Assembly: GCA_902470835.1 (NCBI GenBank)
Contig: CABRHR010000059.1
Coordinates: 1-12,755, forward strand
Length of the DNA stretch: 12,755 nucleotides
Origin: an uncultured Collinsella sp.
Lineage (GTDB): Bacteria > Actinomycetota > Coriobacteriia > Coriobacteriales > Coriobacteriaceae
Direction of reading: 5' to 3'
Position 1 is the first letter of the stretch. Every line of letters starts with the position of its first letter. The notes under the pieces were generated by a model. It did no database searches and had not been told where the DNA came from. It saw only the letters and a list, made by a program, of their open reading frames with translations. A program made the translations under genes and the position numbers. Below, in pieces: positions 7,680 to 12,707 of this stretch.

Positions 7680-8543
7680 ATGTTCGGATACATCTATAAG
7701 AAAGATGTCGCCATTATCGCGGTTGTCCTGTGTCTTTGTCTGGGCGTGGGCAGTTTCTTCGATTATCAGATCTCGAGCGCGCTGTTCAACGTCGGCAGCA
7801 TGTACGGCCGCTTTATCGAGGCCGCCGGCGAGCTGCCGTTCGAGCTGACGGCAAGCGTCGCAGGCGTCATGCTCGTGCGCGCGGTGCGTCCCGACTCCAG
7901 GGGGAGCAAATGGCTCGCCGTGCTCGGCATCCTCGTCAACGTTTGCCTGGCCGGCTACGAGATCGTCTCGTCCCTGAAGGTTGGCGGCAAACTCATCGCG
8001 GTTCAGCTGGTACTGACGTTTGTGCTGGTCGTCGCTGCCAACCTTATCGTCTGTCGCCTCACGCGCGCGACCGAGCCCGACGAGCTCACACGCTGGGCGC
8101 TGATGGTACTTGCCGTGTGGGTCGCTCAGGCCATTATCCTCAACGTGATCGTCAAGCCGCTGTGGTCGCGCCCGCGCATGCGCGTGATCGAGGTCACGCC
8201 GGGGCTCGATTTTCAGCCGTGGTGGGTAATCGGCAATCCCGATAAGTGGAGCTATATTGCCGCCGGCGTGATCAAGGACGGCTTCAAGTCGTTTGCGAGC
8301 GGACACACGGCGCACGCGGCTATCGGCCTTATGCTCGCCGGGCTTCCCGCGGCGGCTTTTAAGGAAAAGCCGTCGCGACGCCGCGTGGTCTTTTGGGTCG
8401 CTGCCGTGGTCGCGGCGCTCGTCGCCTTTGGCCGTATCGTGATCGGTGCACACTTTTTGAGTGACGTGAGCTGCGGTTTTGCCCTGGTACTGGCACTTGA
8501 GTGCCTTGCCGCGCGCATTGCCTATCCCAACGGCGTACAATAG
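7680..8543 (+). CDS. PAP2-superfamily membrane phosphatase
   Basis: The 287-residue protein has about six hydrophobic segments (roughly residues 10-27, 57-68, 79-96, 105-124, 137-158, 235-256, with a further one near 264-280) and the three-part PAP2 active site: K159...R164-P165 in KPLWSRPR, S207-G208-H209 in FASGHT, and R252 with H258 and D262 in RIVIGAHFLSD. Family members remove phosphate from lipid phosphates such as undecaprenyl pyrophosphate, phosphatidic acid or phosphatidylglycerol phosphate at the cytoplasmic membrane; which one cannot be decided here. The first motif has K-x4-RP spacing and the second has Ala in place of the usual Pro. AAGGAAA (7671-7677) precedes the ATG at 7680. 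The aldolase gene follows 45 bases after the stop. Confidence 0.9.
   Translation: MFGYIYKKDVAIIAVVLCLCLGVGSFFDYQISSALFNVGSMYGRFIEAAGELPFELTASVAGVMLVRAVRPDSRGSKWLAVLGILVNVCLAGYEIVSSLKVGGKLIAVQLVLTFVLVVAANLIVCRLTRATEPDELTRWALMVLAVWVAQAIILNVIVKPLWSRPRMRVIEVTPGLDFQPWWVIGNPDKWSYIAAGVIKDGFKSFASGHTAHAAIGLMLAGLPAAAFKEKPSRRRVVFWVAAVVAALVAFGRIVIGAHFLSDVSCGFALVLALECLAARIAYPNGVQ
8536..8541 (+). promoter_or_regulatory. Possible -10 element (TACAAT) overlapping the PAP2 stop codon
   Basis: TACAAT matches five of six consensus -10 bases and lies 47 bases before the aldolase ATG, its last T being the first base of the PAP2 stop codon TAG. No matching -35 is seen at 17 bases, so it rests on the -10 alone. 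Confidence 0.35.
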
Positions 8544-8588
8544 CTCCGTTTGAATCATCTGGTCGATACCCGGTAAGAGAGGATTGCC

Positions 8589-9614
8589 ATGCTCGCGTTT
8601 AACAACGACTATTCCCACGGCGCACATCCGGCAGTGCTGCAGGCGCTCGTCGACACCAACATGGAGCCGCAGCCCGGCTACGGTACCGATGCACACACCG
8701 AGCGTGCCAAGCAGCTTATCCGCGAGGCCTGTCAGGCCCCCGATGCCGACGTGTTTTTTCTGGTGGGCGGCACGCAGGCCAACGCGACGGTGATCGACAT
8801 GCTGCTTGCGCCCTACGAGGGAGTCGTTGCTGCCGAGACTGGCCATGTCGCCTGCCACGAGGCGGGCGCCATCGAGTTTGGCGGCCACAAGGTGCTCACC
8901 ATCCCCGGCTACGAGGGCAAGATGCACGCCGAGGACCTCGAGAACTATATCCAGGTGTTCTACGAAAACGAGAGCTACGAGCACACGGTGTTCCCGGGTG
9001 CCGTGTACGTGAGCCTATCGACCGAGTACGGCACACTGTACTCCAAGGCCGAGCTCGCGGCGATTCACGCGGTGTGCCAGAAGCGCGAGATTCCGCTGTT
9101 TGTGGACGGTGCCCGCCTGGCCTATGCGCTGGCGTCCGATGAGTGCGACATTACCCTGCCCGAGCTGGCGCAGCTGTGCGACGTGTTTTACATCGGTGGC
9201 ACCAAGTGCGGCGCTCTGTGCGGCGAGGCCGTGGTGTTTTGCGGCATGCATGCTCCGGCGCATCCTATTCCGCGCATTAAGCAGCACGGCGCACTGCTCG
9301 CCAAGGGCCGCCTGACGGGCGTCCAGTTTGAGGCACTCTTTACCGATGGCCTGTATTTTGAGATTGGTCGTCAGGCGATTGAGACCGCTCAGGCGCTGCG
9401 TCGCGTGCTGCACGAGCGCGGCTACCAGTTCTTCTTGGAGACGCCCACAAACCAGCAGTTTGTGATTCTGCCCAACGAGGACATGGCCCGCATTCGCGAG
9501 CATGCCTCGATCGAGTACTGGGAAAAGTACGATGAGACCCACACGGTGGTGCGCTTTTGCACCAGCTGGGCCACGACGCAGGAGGACATCGACGCGTTGG
9601 CGGCTGTCCTGTAG
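8589..9614 (+). CDS. ltaE: Low-specificity threonine aldolase-family PLP enzyme
   Basis: The 341-residue product matches the beta-eliminating-lyase/threonine aldolase family (fold type I PLP enzymes), which cleave L-threonine or L-allo-threonine to glycine and acetaldehyde in the cytoplasm. Visible family features: the N-terminal NDYSHGAHPAVLQAL, the GGTQANAT phosphate-binding loop, ETGHVACHEAGA with H86 and H90, the PLP-contacting D173 and R176 in FVDGARLAYAL, and the Schiff-base lysine K206 in YIGGTKCGALCGEA. The length is typical. The start at 8589 has AGAGG (8578-8582) 6 bases upstream. Several related enzymes act on other beta-hydroxy or thio amino acids, so the substrate is inferred from family only. 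A strong terminator follows directly, ending this transcription block. Confidence 0.9.
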   Translation: MLAFNNDYSHGAHPAVLQALVDTNMEPQPGYGTDAHTERAKQLIREACQAPDADVFFLVGGTQANATVIDMLLAPYEGVVAAETGHVACHEAGAIEFGGHKVLTIPGYEGKMHAEDLENYIQVFYENESYEHTVFPGAVYVSLSTEYGTLYSKAELAAIHAVCQKREIPLFVDGARLAYALASDECDITLPELAQLCDVFYIGGTKCGALCGEAVVFCGMHAPAHPIPRIKQHGALLAKGRLTGVQFEALFTDGLYFEIGRQAIETAQALRRVLHERGYQFFLETPTNQQFVILPNEDMARIREHASIEYWEKYDETHTVVRFCTSWATTQEDIDALAAVL

Positions 9615-9631
9615 CTTGATGCAATGACGAG

Positions 9632-9674
9632 GGCCGCCTTGCGCTGGGTTTGGCGCAGGGCGGCCTTTGCTTTT
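9632..9674 (+). terminator. Strong intrinsic terminator after the aldolase gene
   Basis: The 13-base arms GGCCGCCTTGCGC (9632-9644) and GCGCAGGGCGGCC (9653-9665) pair fully with one G-T wobble around an 8-base loop, followed by TTTGCTTTT (9666-9674). It begins 17 bases after the aldolase stop and ends one base before the purine-rich RBS of the GNAT gene. Confidence 0.9.
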
Positions 9675-9689
9675 GGGGAGAAGGGTTGT

Positions 9690-10280
9690 ATGACCGAGAT
9701 GTCCGAGCCGACGATTCGCCTGGCGACGCCCGAAGACGCGCCGGCGTTGCTTGCCATCTATGAGCCGTATGTGCGCCAGACGGCGATTACCTGCGAATAC
9801 GCGGTGCCGAGCGTTGAGGAGTTCGCCGGGCGTATTGAGCGTACGCTCAAGCGCTATCCGTATCTGGTGATGGAGTTGGACGGGCGTCTGGTAGGCTATG
9901 CCTATGTGAGTCCGCTCAACAGCCGCGAGGCATACGACTGGTCGGTCGAGACATCGATCTACCTGGCGCGCGACGTGCGTCACGGCGGGCTGGGCCGCAA
10001 GTTGCACGATGCGCTCAAGCAATGTCTGATCGCGATGGGCATTACCAATATGTGCGCCCTCATCGCCGTGCCGCACGACAAGGACGACGAGTATCTGACG
10101 CACAACAGCCAGGATTTCCATGCCCATATGGGCTACCGCCTGGTGGGCGCCTTTGACCGCTGCGCCCAAAAATTCGGCCGCTGGTACGACATGTGCTGGA
10201 TGGAGTTGGTCTTAGTCGAGCGCACGCCCAACCAACCCAAACCAACCTGGTTCCCCGACCTCCCCAAACCTACCATTTAG
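9690..10280 (+). CDS. GNAT N-acetyltransferase, phosphinothricin/methionine-sulfoximine type
   Basis: This 196-residue protein is a GNAT-fold acetyltransferase resembling the Pat/MddA group, which moves acetyl from acetyl-CoA to the amino group of phosphinothricin, methionine sulfoximine or similar amino-acid analogues. Seen: IRLATPEDAPALLAIYEPYV at the start, GYAYVSPLNSREAYDWSVETSIYL in the middle, and the CoA-binding R-x-x-G-x-G motif RHGGLG at R97-G102. FHAHMGYRLVGAF and FGRWYDMCWMEL are also typical. The ATG at 9690 follows GGGGAGAAGGG (9675-9685); the in-frame ATG at 9624 is excluded because it lies before the terminator stem. The last ~15 residues (QPKPTWFPDLPKPTI) are Pro/Lys/Thr-rich and look unlike the family core. 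No promoter fits between the terminator and the RBS, so expression depends on readthrough or an upstream start. The natural substrate is unknown. Confidence 0.87.
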   Translation: MTEMSEPTIRLATPEDAPALLAIYEPYVRQTAITCEYAVPSVEEFAGRIERTLKRYPYLVMELDGRLVGYAYVSPLNSREAYDWSVETSIYLARDVRHGGLGRKLHDALKQCLIAMGITNMCALIAVPHDKDDEYLTHNSQDFHAHMGYRLVGAFDRCAQKFGRWYDMCWMELVLVERTPNQPKPTWFPDLPKPTI

Positions 10281-10295
10281 GGACAGGTTTATTTT
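10266..10295 (+). terminator. Weak terminator candidate overlapping the GNAT stop
   Basis: AAACCT (10266-10271) can pair with AGGTTT (10285-10290), followed by ATTTT. The stem straddles the stop codon and the loop is 13 bases, so this is a modest candidate. Confidence 0.35.
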
Positions 10296-10365
10296 GGCCG
10301 CTTTGTAGCGTCAATCCGCCGCGAGAAGTATGGATTCACGCGTCTTTTGATGCGGATGGGCTTAA

Positions 10366-10399
10366 TTTGGCTTCGATTTGGGTCCGTTTGGCTTCGATT
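10366..10399. repeat. 13-base direct repeat, 21-base period
   Basis: TTTGGCTTCGATT occurs at 10366-10378 and again at 10387-10399. The period equals two helical turns, which would suit paired protein sites, but it may be a simple local duplication. Confidence 0.7.
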
Positions 10400-10403
10400 C
10401 GAA

Positions 10404-10526
10404 CTAAGTGAGTAGACTTTTTGGCGCAGGTCGAGCACAAGGCGTATTTGCCTTAGTAAAACCGCAGGTCACAGAGGTGACAGTTTTTGGTGTGCTCGAC
10501 AGGTCACGAAAAGTCTACTCACTTAG
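10404..10526. repeat. 123-bp inverted-repeat element with internal hairpins
   Basis: The left arm 10404-10439 and right arm 10491-10526 are inverted copies. The outer 18 bases match exactly (CTAAGTGAGTAGACTTTT and AAAAGTCTACTCACTTAG), then 8 bases diverge, then 10 more match (GTCGAGCACA and TGTGCTCGAC). Between the arms are two hairpins: AAGGC/GCCTT at 10439-10454 and AAAAC...GTCAC-AGAG-GTGAC...GTTTT at 10458-10487. As RNA it would fold into a long closing stem carrying two branches. No transposase, target-site duplication or coding frame is seen. It could be a miniature mobile repeat, a structured RNA or a bidirectional terminator. Confidence 0.85.
10458..10488. terminator. Inner hairpin with flanking A and T runs
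   Basis: GTCAC (10468-10472) pairs with GTGAC (10477-10481) around AGAG, and the flanking AAAAC (10458-10462) pairs with GTTTT (10483-10487), with a 5-base/1-base bulge between. A-rich on one side and T-rich on the other, it could stop transcription from either convergent gene. Confidence 0.45.
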
Positions 10527-10581
10527 ATTTGCGGTACTGGATATTCTGAGCAGGAACAGTTGAGCTTGGACGGCGCGTATT

Positions 10582-10614
10582 GCCAGGCGATGTTGGCATT
10601 TGTGCCATGCTGGC
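10582..10614. repeat. Nested hairpin in the convergent gap
   Basis: TGGCA (10594-10598) pairs with TGCCA (10603-10607) around TTTG, enclosed by an outer GCCAG (10582-10586)/CTGGC (10610-10614) pair. No T-run follows directly on either strand. Confidence 0.5.
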
Positions 10615-10625
10615 TTGAGATTTAA

Positions 10626-10661
10626 TAAAACCGCAGGTAAAACGTTCATTAGGTACAGTTT
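10626..10661. repeat. Second copy of the TAAAACCGCAGGT...ACAGTTT motif
   Basis: TAAAACCGCAGGT at 10626-10638 is identical to 10457-10469 inside the inverted-repeat element, and ACAGTTT at 10655-10661 matches 10482-10486 onward of the same hairpin (ACAGTTT at 10480-10486). The bases between differ (10 in the first copy, 16 here) and the GTCAC/GTGAC stem is lost. Confidence 0.65.
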
Positions 10662-10676
10662 GCCTCGTTTGGTGCG

Positions 10677-11399
10677 CTAGCCGATGGGCTCGGTGTATTT
10701 GGCGCGGTCGGTGCGCTGGATGCGCTTGGAGACGTGGAGCGGGCGGCCGTCGGTGTCGTAGACGTAGTCGGTGATTAGGATCAGCGCCTGCCCGCGCTCA
10801 ACGTTGAGCAAAAACGCCTCGTTTTGCGAGGCGTAGCACACCTCAAAGGTCTTATGCCCCTGTGCCGGTGCGCGATGGAACTCCTGTCGCAGCGTGGCGT
10901 AGAGCGAACCGTTGATATCGCGATCGATGAGTGCCTCAAAGCTCGGTGGTAGATAGGTGGTCTCCAGGCACAGCGGCGCATCGTCCAGATAACGCAGACG
11001 GACAAGTTTGACGAGCTTGCTGCCCACGGCGGCATCAAAGAACTTAGCTATGCTGCCGCCCGCCTTGGTAAAGCCCGAGTCCACGGTGCGCGTGGTGGGC
11101 TTCATGCCCTGGCCTTCGACCTGCTTGGTATAGCTCGAAAACACCAGGTTGTTCTCGTGGAGCGCGGGCGTGTCGGCCACAAAGGCACCACGTCCGCGCT
11201 CGGTGCGAACCAGGCCCTCATCAACGAGCACCTTAAGGGCATGGCGCACGGTGCTGCGCGACAGCCCCGATTCGTCCATGAGTTCCATCTCGGACGGCAG
11301 CTTGTCTCCGCGCGCGTAGGTGCCGGCGGCGATGCGGTCGCGCAGCATGCCCGCCAAGCGCTCGTATTGGCTTAGTTTCTTTTTAGATGAGACGCTCAT
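10677..11399 (-). CDS. GntR-family regulator with UTRA effector domain (HutC subfamily)
   Basis: The 240-residue protein starts with a winged helix-turn-helix at about residues 10-75 (LPSEMELMDESGLSRSTVRHALKVLVDEGLVRTERGRGAFV), characteristic of GntR DNA-binding domains. A UTRA ligand-binding domain follows at about 95-235 (LVKLVRLRYLDDAPLCLETTYLP, then NGSLYATLRQEF and GRPLHVSKRIQRTDRAKY). Such regulators repress or activate sugar, amino-sugar and Amadori-product genes in response to a phosphorylated metabolite. It is divergent from the FrlB-like SIS gene across an AT-rich 205-bp space with repeated operator-like motifs, so it probably controls that operon and itself. The start at 11399 is the first ATG; only a weak AGG lies about 9 bases upstream. 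The N-terminal MSVSSKKKLSQYERL is typical of the family. The effector is not readable from sequence. Confidence 0.92.
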   Translation of the reverse strand: MSVSSKKKLSQYERLAGMLRDRIAAGTYARGDKLPSEMELMDESGLSRSTVRHALKVLVDEGLVRTERGRGAFVADTPALHENNLVFSSYTKQVEGQGMKPTTRTVDSGFTKAGGSIAKFFDAAVGSKLVKLVRLRYLDDAPLCLETTYLPPSFEALIDRDINGSLYATLRQEFHRAPAQGHKTFEVCYASQNEAFLLNVERGQALILITDYVYDTDGRPLHVSKRIQRTDRAKYTEPIG

Positions 11400-11416
11400 A
11401 TTGCCAACCTATATCT

Positions 11417-11428
11417 AACTTGTATGCC
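11417..11428. promoter_or_regulatory. Operator-like box, copy 1 (AACTTGTATGCC)
   Basis: This box lies just upstream of the GntR start and matches the box at 11556-11567 in 11 of 12 bases. The position next to both divergent starts suggests binding by the GntR/UTRA protein. No footprint or family consensus was available to confirm this. Confidence 0.5.
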
Positions 11429-11442
11429 TAACTAAGCAAGCA

Positions 11443-11455
11443 TGTATTCAATACA
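11443..11455. promoter_or_regulatory. 13-bp palindrome TGTATTcAATACA
   Basis: A perfect palindrome around a central C lies in the divergent control region. GntR/HutC proteins bind short palindromes of this size as dimers, so it is a good operator candidate. CTTGTAT at 11419-11425 and ATACAAG at 11451-11457 are also inverted copies of each other. Confidence 0.5.
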
Positions 11456-11466
11456 AGAACAAAACA

Positions 11467-11498
11467 GCTGGTAACGAATAATCGAAAACCTTACCAGC
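11467..11498. promoter_or_regulatory. 8-bp inverted repeat GCTGGTAA-N16-TTACCAGC
   Basis: GCTGGTAA (11467-11474) and TTACCAGC (11491-11498) are exact inverted copies 16 bases apart in the middle of the divergent region. It differs from the TGTAT-type boxes and could be a site for a second regulator or a leader hairpin. Confidence 0.45.
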
Positions 11499-11519
11499 AA
11501 AATTTCTAAGACAAATATA

Positions 11520-11532
11520 GCATACAACTAGT
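11520..11532. promoter_or_regulatory. Operator-like box in inverse orientation (GCATACAACTAGT)
   Basis: Read on the other strand, this gives AGTTGTATGC, close to the AACTTGTATGCC box. It lies directly at and before the proposed -35 of the SIS gene promoter. Confidence 0.4.
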
Positions 11533-11560
11533 CGACATAACCAGAACATGTATGTAACTT
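11532..11560 (+). promoter_or_regulatory. Candidate promoter of the SIS gene (TCGACA-17-TAACTT)
   Basis: TCGACA (11532-11537) matches five of six -35 consensus bases, and TAACTT (11555-11560), 17 bases later, fits the actinobacterial TANNNT pattern. The operator-like box at 11556-11567 covers the -10, consistent with repression. This is a pattern match only. Confidence 0.4.
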
Positions 11561-11567
11561 ATATGCC
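11556..11567. promoter_or_regulatory. Operator-like box, copy 2 (AACTTATATGCC)
   Basis: This is a one-mismatch direct copy of the box at 11417-11428, lying 37 bases before the SIS ATG. ATGTATG immediately upstream gives another half-site of the same type. Confidence 0.5.
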
Positions 11568-11604
11568 ATCGAGAGCATCAAACGAGAAGAAAGGCTGATG
11601 CACG

Positions 11605-12597
11605 ATGACTACTCAGGAACAGGTTAAGGATGTCGTCTCCCAGGTTTTGGCTGACAAGGCAGACAAGGGCGGCATCAAGCGCGTCGTGTGGATTGGCGCT
11701 GGCGGATCCAACGGCGGCAACTATCCTGCCCAGTACTTTATGGAGCACGAGGCCACGCAGGTCGTGAGCTCCAGCTACACCAGCAACGAGTTCGTGCACG
11801 CAACCCCTGCCTACGTCAACGAGAACACCCTGGCCGTGGTCGTGTCCATGCGCGGCACCAAGGAGACCATCGTCGCCGCCCAGGTCGCCAAGGACCACGG
11901 CGCCAGCACCATCGCCATCTATGTTGACGAGTCCGGCCTCACCGAGGTCTGCGACTACAAGATCCAGTACGACAGCCTGGCCGTCGACGAGTCCTGCATG
12001 GGCCGCACCAACTCCGCCGTCGTGACCATGATCGCCATGGAGCTTACGCAGCAGACCGAGGGCTATGCCGAGTACGAGACCGCTATGGCCGCGTTCGACT
12101 TGGTCGACCCCATCTATCGCAAGGCCGTCGAGTACACCCGTCCGCTCGCTGCCAAGTGGGCCGAGCAGAACGCCGACAAGCCCTGCATCAACGTCATGGC
12201 CCAGGGCCCGCTCTTTGGTGCCGCCTACGTCTTTAGCATCTGCAACGTGCAGGAGATGCTGCAGATCGACTCTTGCACCATCAACACCTGCGACTTCTTC
12301 CACGGCCCCTTCGAGATCCTGGACAAGCGCACCTCGCTGTTCCAGCTCATCAGCGTCGGCCGCAGCCGCTGCAACGACGAGCGCGGCATCCGCTTCGTCA
12401 ACCAGTACGGTGGCGAGCGCGTCTATCAGCTCGACGCCAAGGAGCTCGGCCTCAACGACATCAAGGACAGCGTGAGCGAGTACTTCAACCACCTGATCTT
12501 TGCCCCGATCCTCAACAACGTCTACATGCGCGCACTCTCTGCCGTCACCCACAAGGACTACATGACGCGCCGCTACATGTGGAAGCTGGACTACTAG
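11605..12597 (+). CDS. FrlB-like SIS-domain sugar-phosphate deglycase/isomerase
   Basis: The 330-residue product has two SIS (sugar isomerase) domains, about residues 22-150 and 185-315, and resembles fructoselysine-6-phosphate deglycase FrlB in length, in the HGPFEI segment (H233-E237) and in the C-terminal pattern with RRY...LDY. FrlB enzymes split phosphorylated Amadori products into glucose 6-phosphate and an amino acid; related SIS proteins isomerise amino-sugar phosphates. The first domain has VVWIGAGGSNGGNYPAQYF and SMRGTKETIVAAQ as phosphosugar-binding loops. Where FrlB has Glu-Phe-Arg-His-Gly-Pro, this protein has Asp-Phe-Phe-His-Gly-Pro, so the exact reaction is uncertain. GAGAAGAAAGG (11584-11594) is the RBS. 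Codons are very strongly G/C-ending, suggesting high expression. The divergent GntR regulator and the contig end downstream suggest a catabolic operon whose transport genes are not in this window. Confidence 0.85.
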   Translation: MTTQEQVKDVVSQVLADKADKGGIKRVVWIGAGGSNGGNYPAQYFMEHEATQVVSSSYTSNEFVHATPAYVNENTLAVVVSMRGTKETIVAAQVAKDHGASTIAIYVDESGLTEVCDYKIQYDSLAVDESCMGRTNSAVVTMIAMELTQQTEGYAEYETAMAAFDLVDPIYRKAVEYTRPLAAKWAEQNADKPCINVMAQGPLFGAAYVFSICNVQEMLQIDSCTINTCDFFHGPFEILDKRTSLFQLISVGRSRCNDERGIRFVNQYGGERVYQLDAKELGLNDIKDSVSEYFNHLIFAPILNNVYMRALSAVTHKDYMTRRYMWKLDY

Positions 12598-12608
12598 GGG
12601 ATATTGGT

Positions 12609-12632
12609 TCCGCCGTTCTACCGAACGGCGGA
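12609..12632 (+). repeat. 10-bp perfect hairpin after the SIS gene
   Basis: TCCGCCGTTC (12609-12618) pairs exactly with GAACGGCGGA (12623-12632) around a TACC tetraloop, 11 bases after the stop. No T-run follows, so it fits an intercistronic mRNA-stabilising or processing hairpin better than a terminator. Confidence 0.6.
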
Positions 12633-12684
12633 CCGGCCGACGCTGCGCACCCGGCATTTGGCCAATCTGCCGTTCAATTTCAAA

Positions 12685-12707
12685 GGCGCGACCAGAAGGT
12701 CAGCGCC
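12685..12707 (+). terminator. Hairpin truncated at the contig end
   Basis: GGCGCGACC (12685-12693) pairs with GGTCaGCGCC (12698-12707) around AGAA with one bulged A, and is preceded by AAA. Genuine sequence stops at the last base of the stem, so any following T-run has been lost to adapter. It may be a terminator. Confidence 0.4.

Larger units (their letters stand above)
10281..10676. other. Gene-free convergent gap with structured repeats
   Basis: This 396-base gap between the convergent GNAT and GntR genes has no convincing coding frame and is less GC-rich than the genes. It carries a 13-base direct repeat near 10366-10399, a 123-bp inverted-repeat element (10404-10526), a nested hairpin (10582-10614) and a second TAAAACCGCAGGT copy (10626-10638). 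The word CAGGT occurs at 10284, 10427, 10465, 10500 and 10634, more than one would expect by chance in this length. Confidence 0.7.

Noticed and set aside
7626..8984. 452-codon minus-strand open frame across the PAP2 gene and the start of the aldolase gene
   Set aside because: It crosses two real genes, has no domain signal and is rich in charged shadow residues.
9624..9689. Upstream ATG of the GNAT frame
   Set aside because: The extra 22 codons translate the terminator hairpin and there is a good RBS for the ATG at 9690.
9015..10169. 384-codon minus-strand open frame opposite the aldolase and GNAT genes
   Set aside because: It runs through the strong terminator stem and two well-supported plus-strand genes.
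10193..10411. 72-codon plus-strand frame running from the GNAT gene into the gap
   Set aside because: It starts inside the GNAT gene in another frame, lacks an RBS and only translates the direct repeat; no protein pattern is seen.
10404..10526. Insertion sequence or CRISPR interpretation of the inverted-repeat element
   Set aside because: It has no transposase frame, no target-site duplication, and no series of regularly spaced direct repeats, so neither can be supported.
11578..12657. 359-codon minus-strand open frame opposite the SIS gene
   Set aside because: Val/Leu/Gly/Asp/His-rich shadow produced by the very G/C-biased third positions of the SIS gene.
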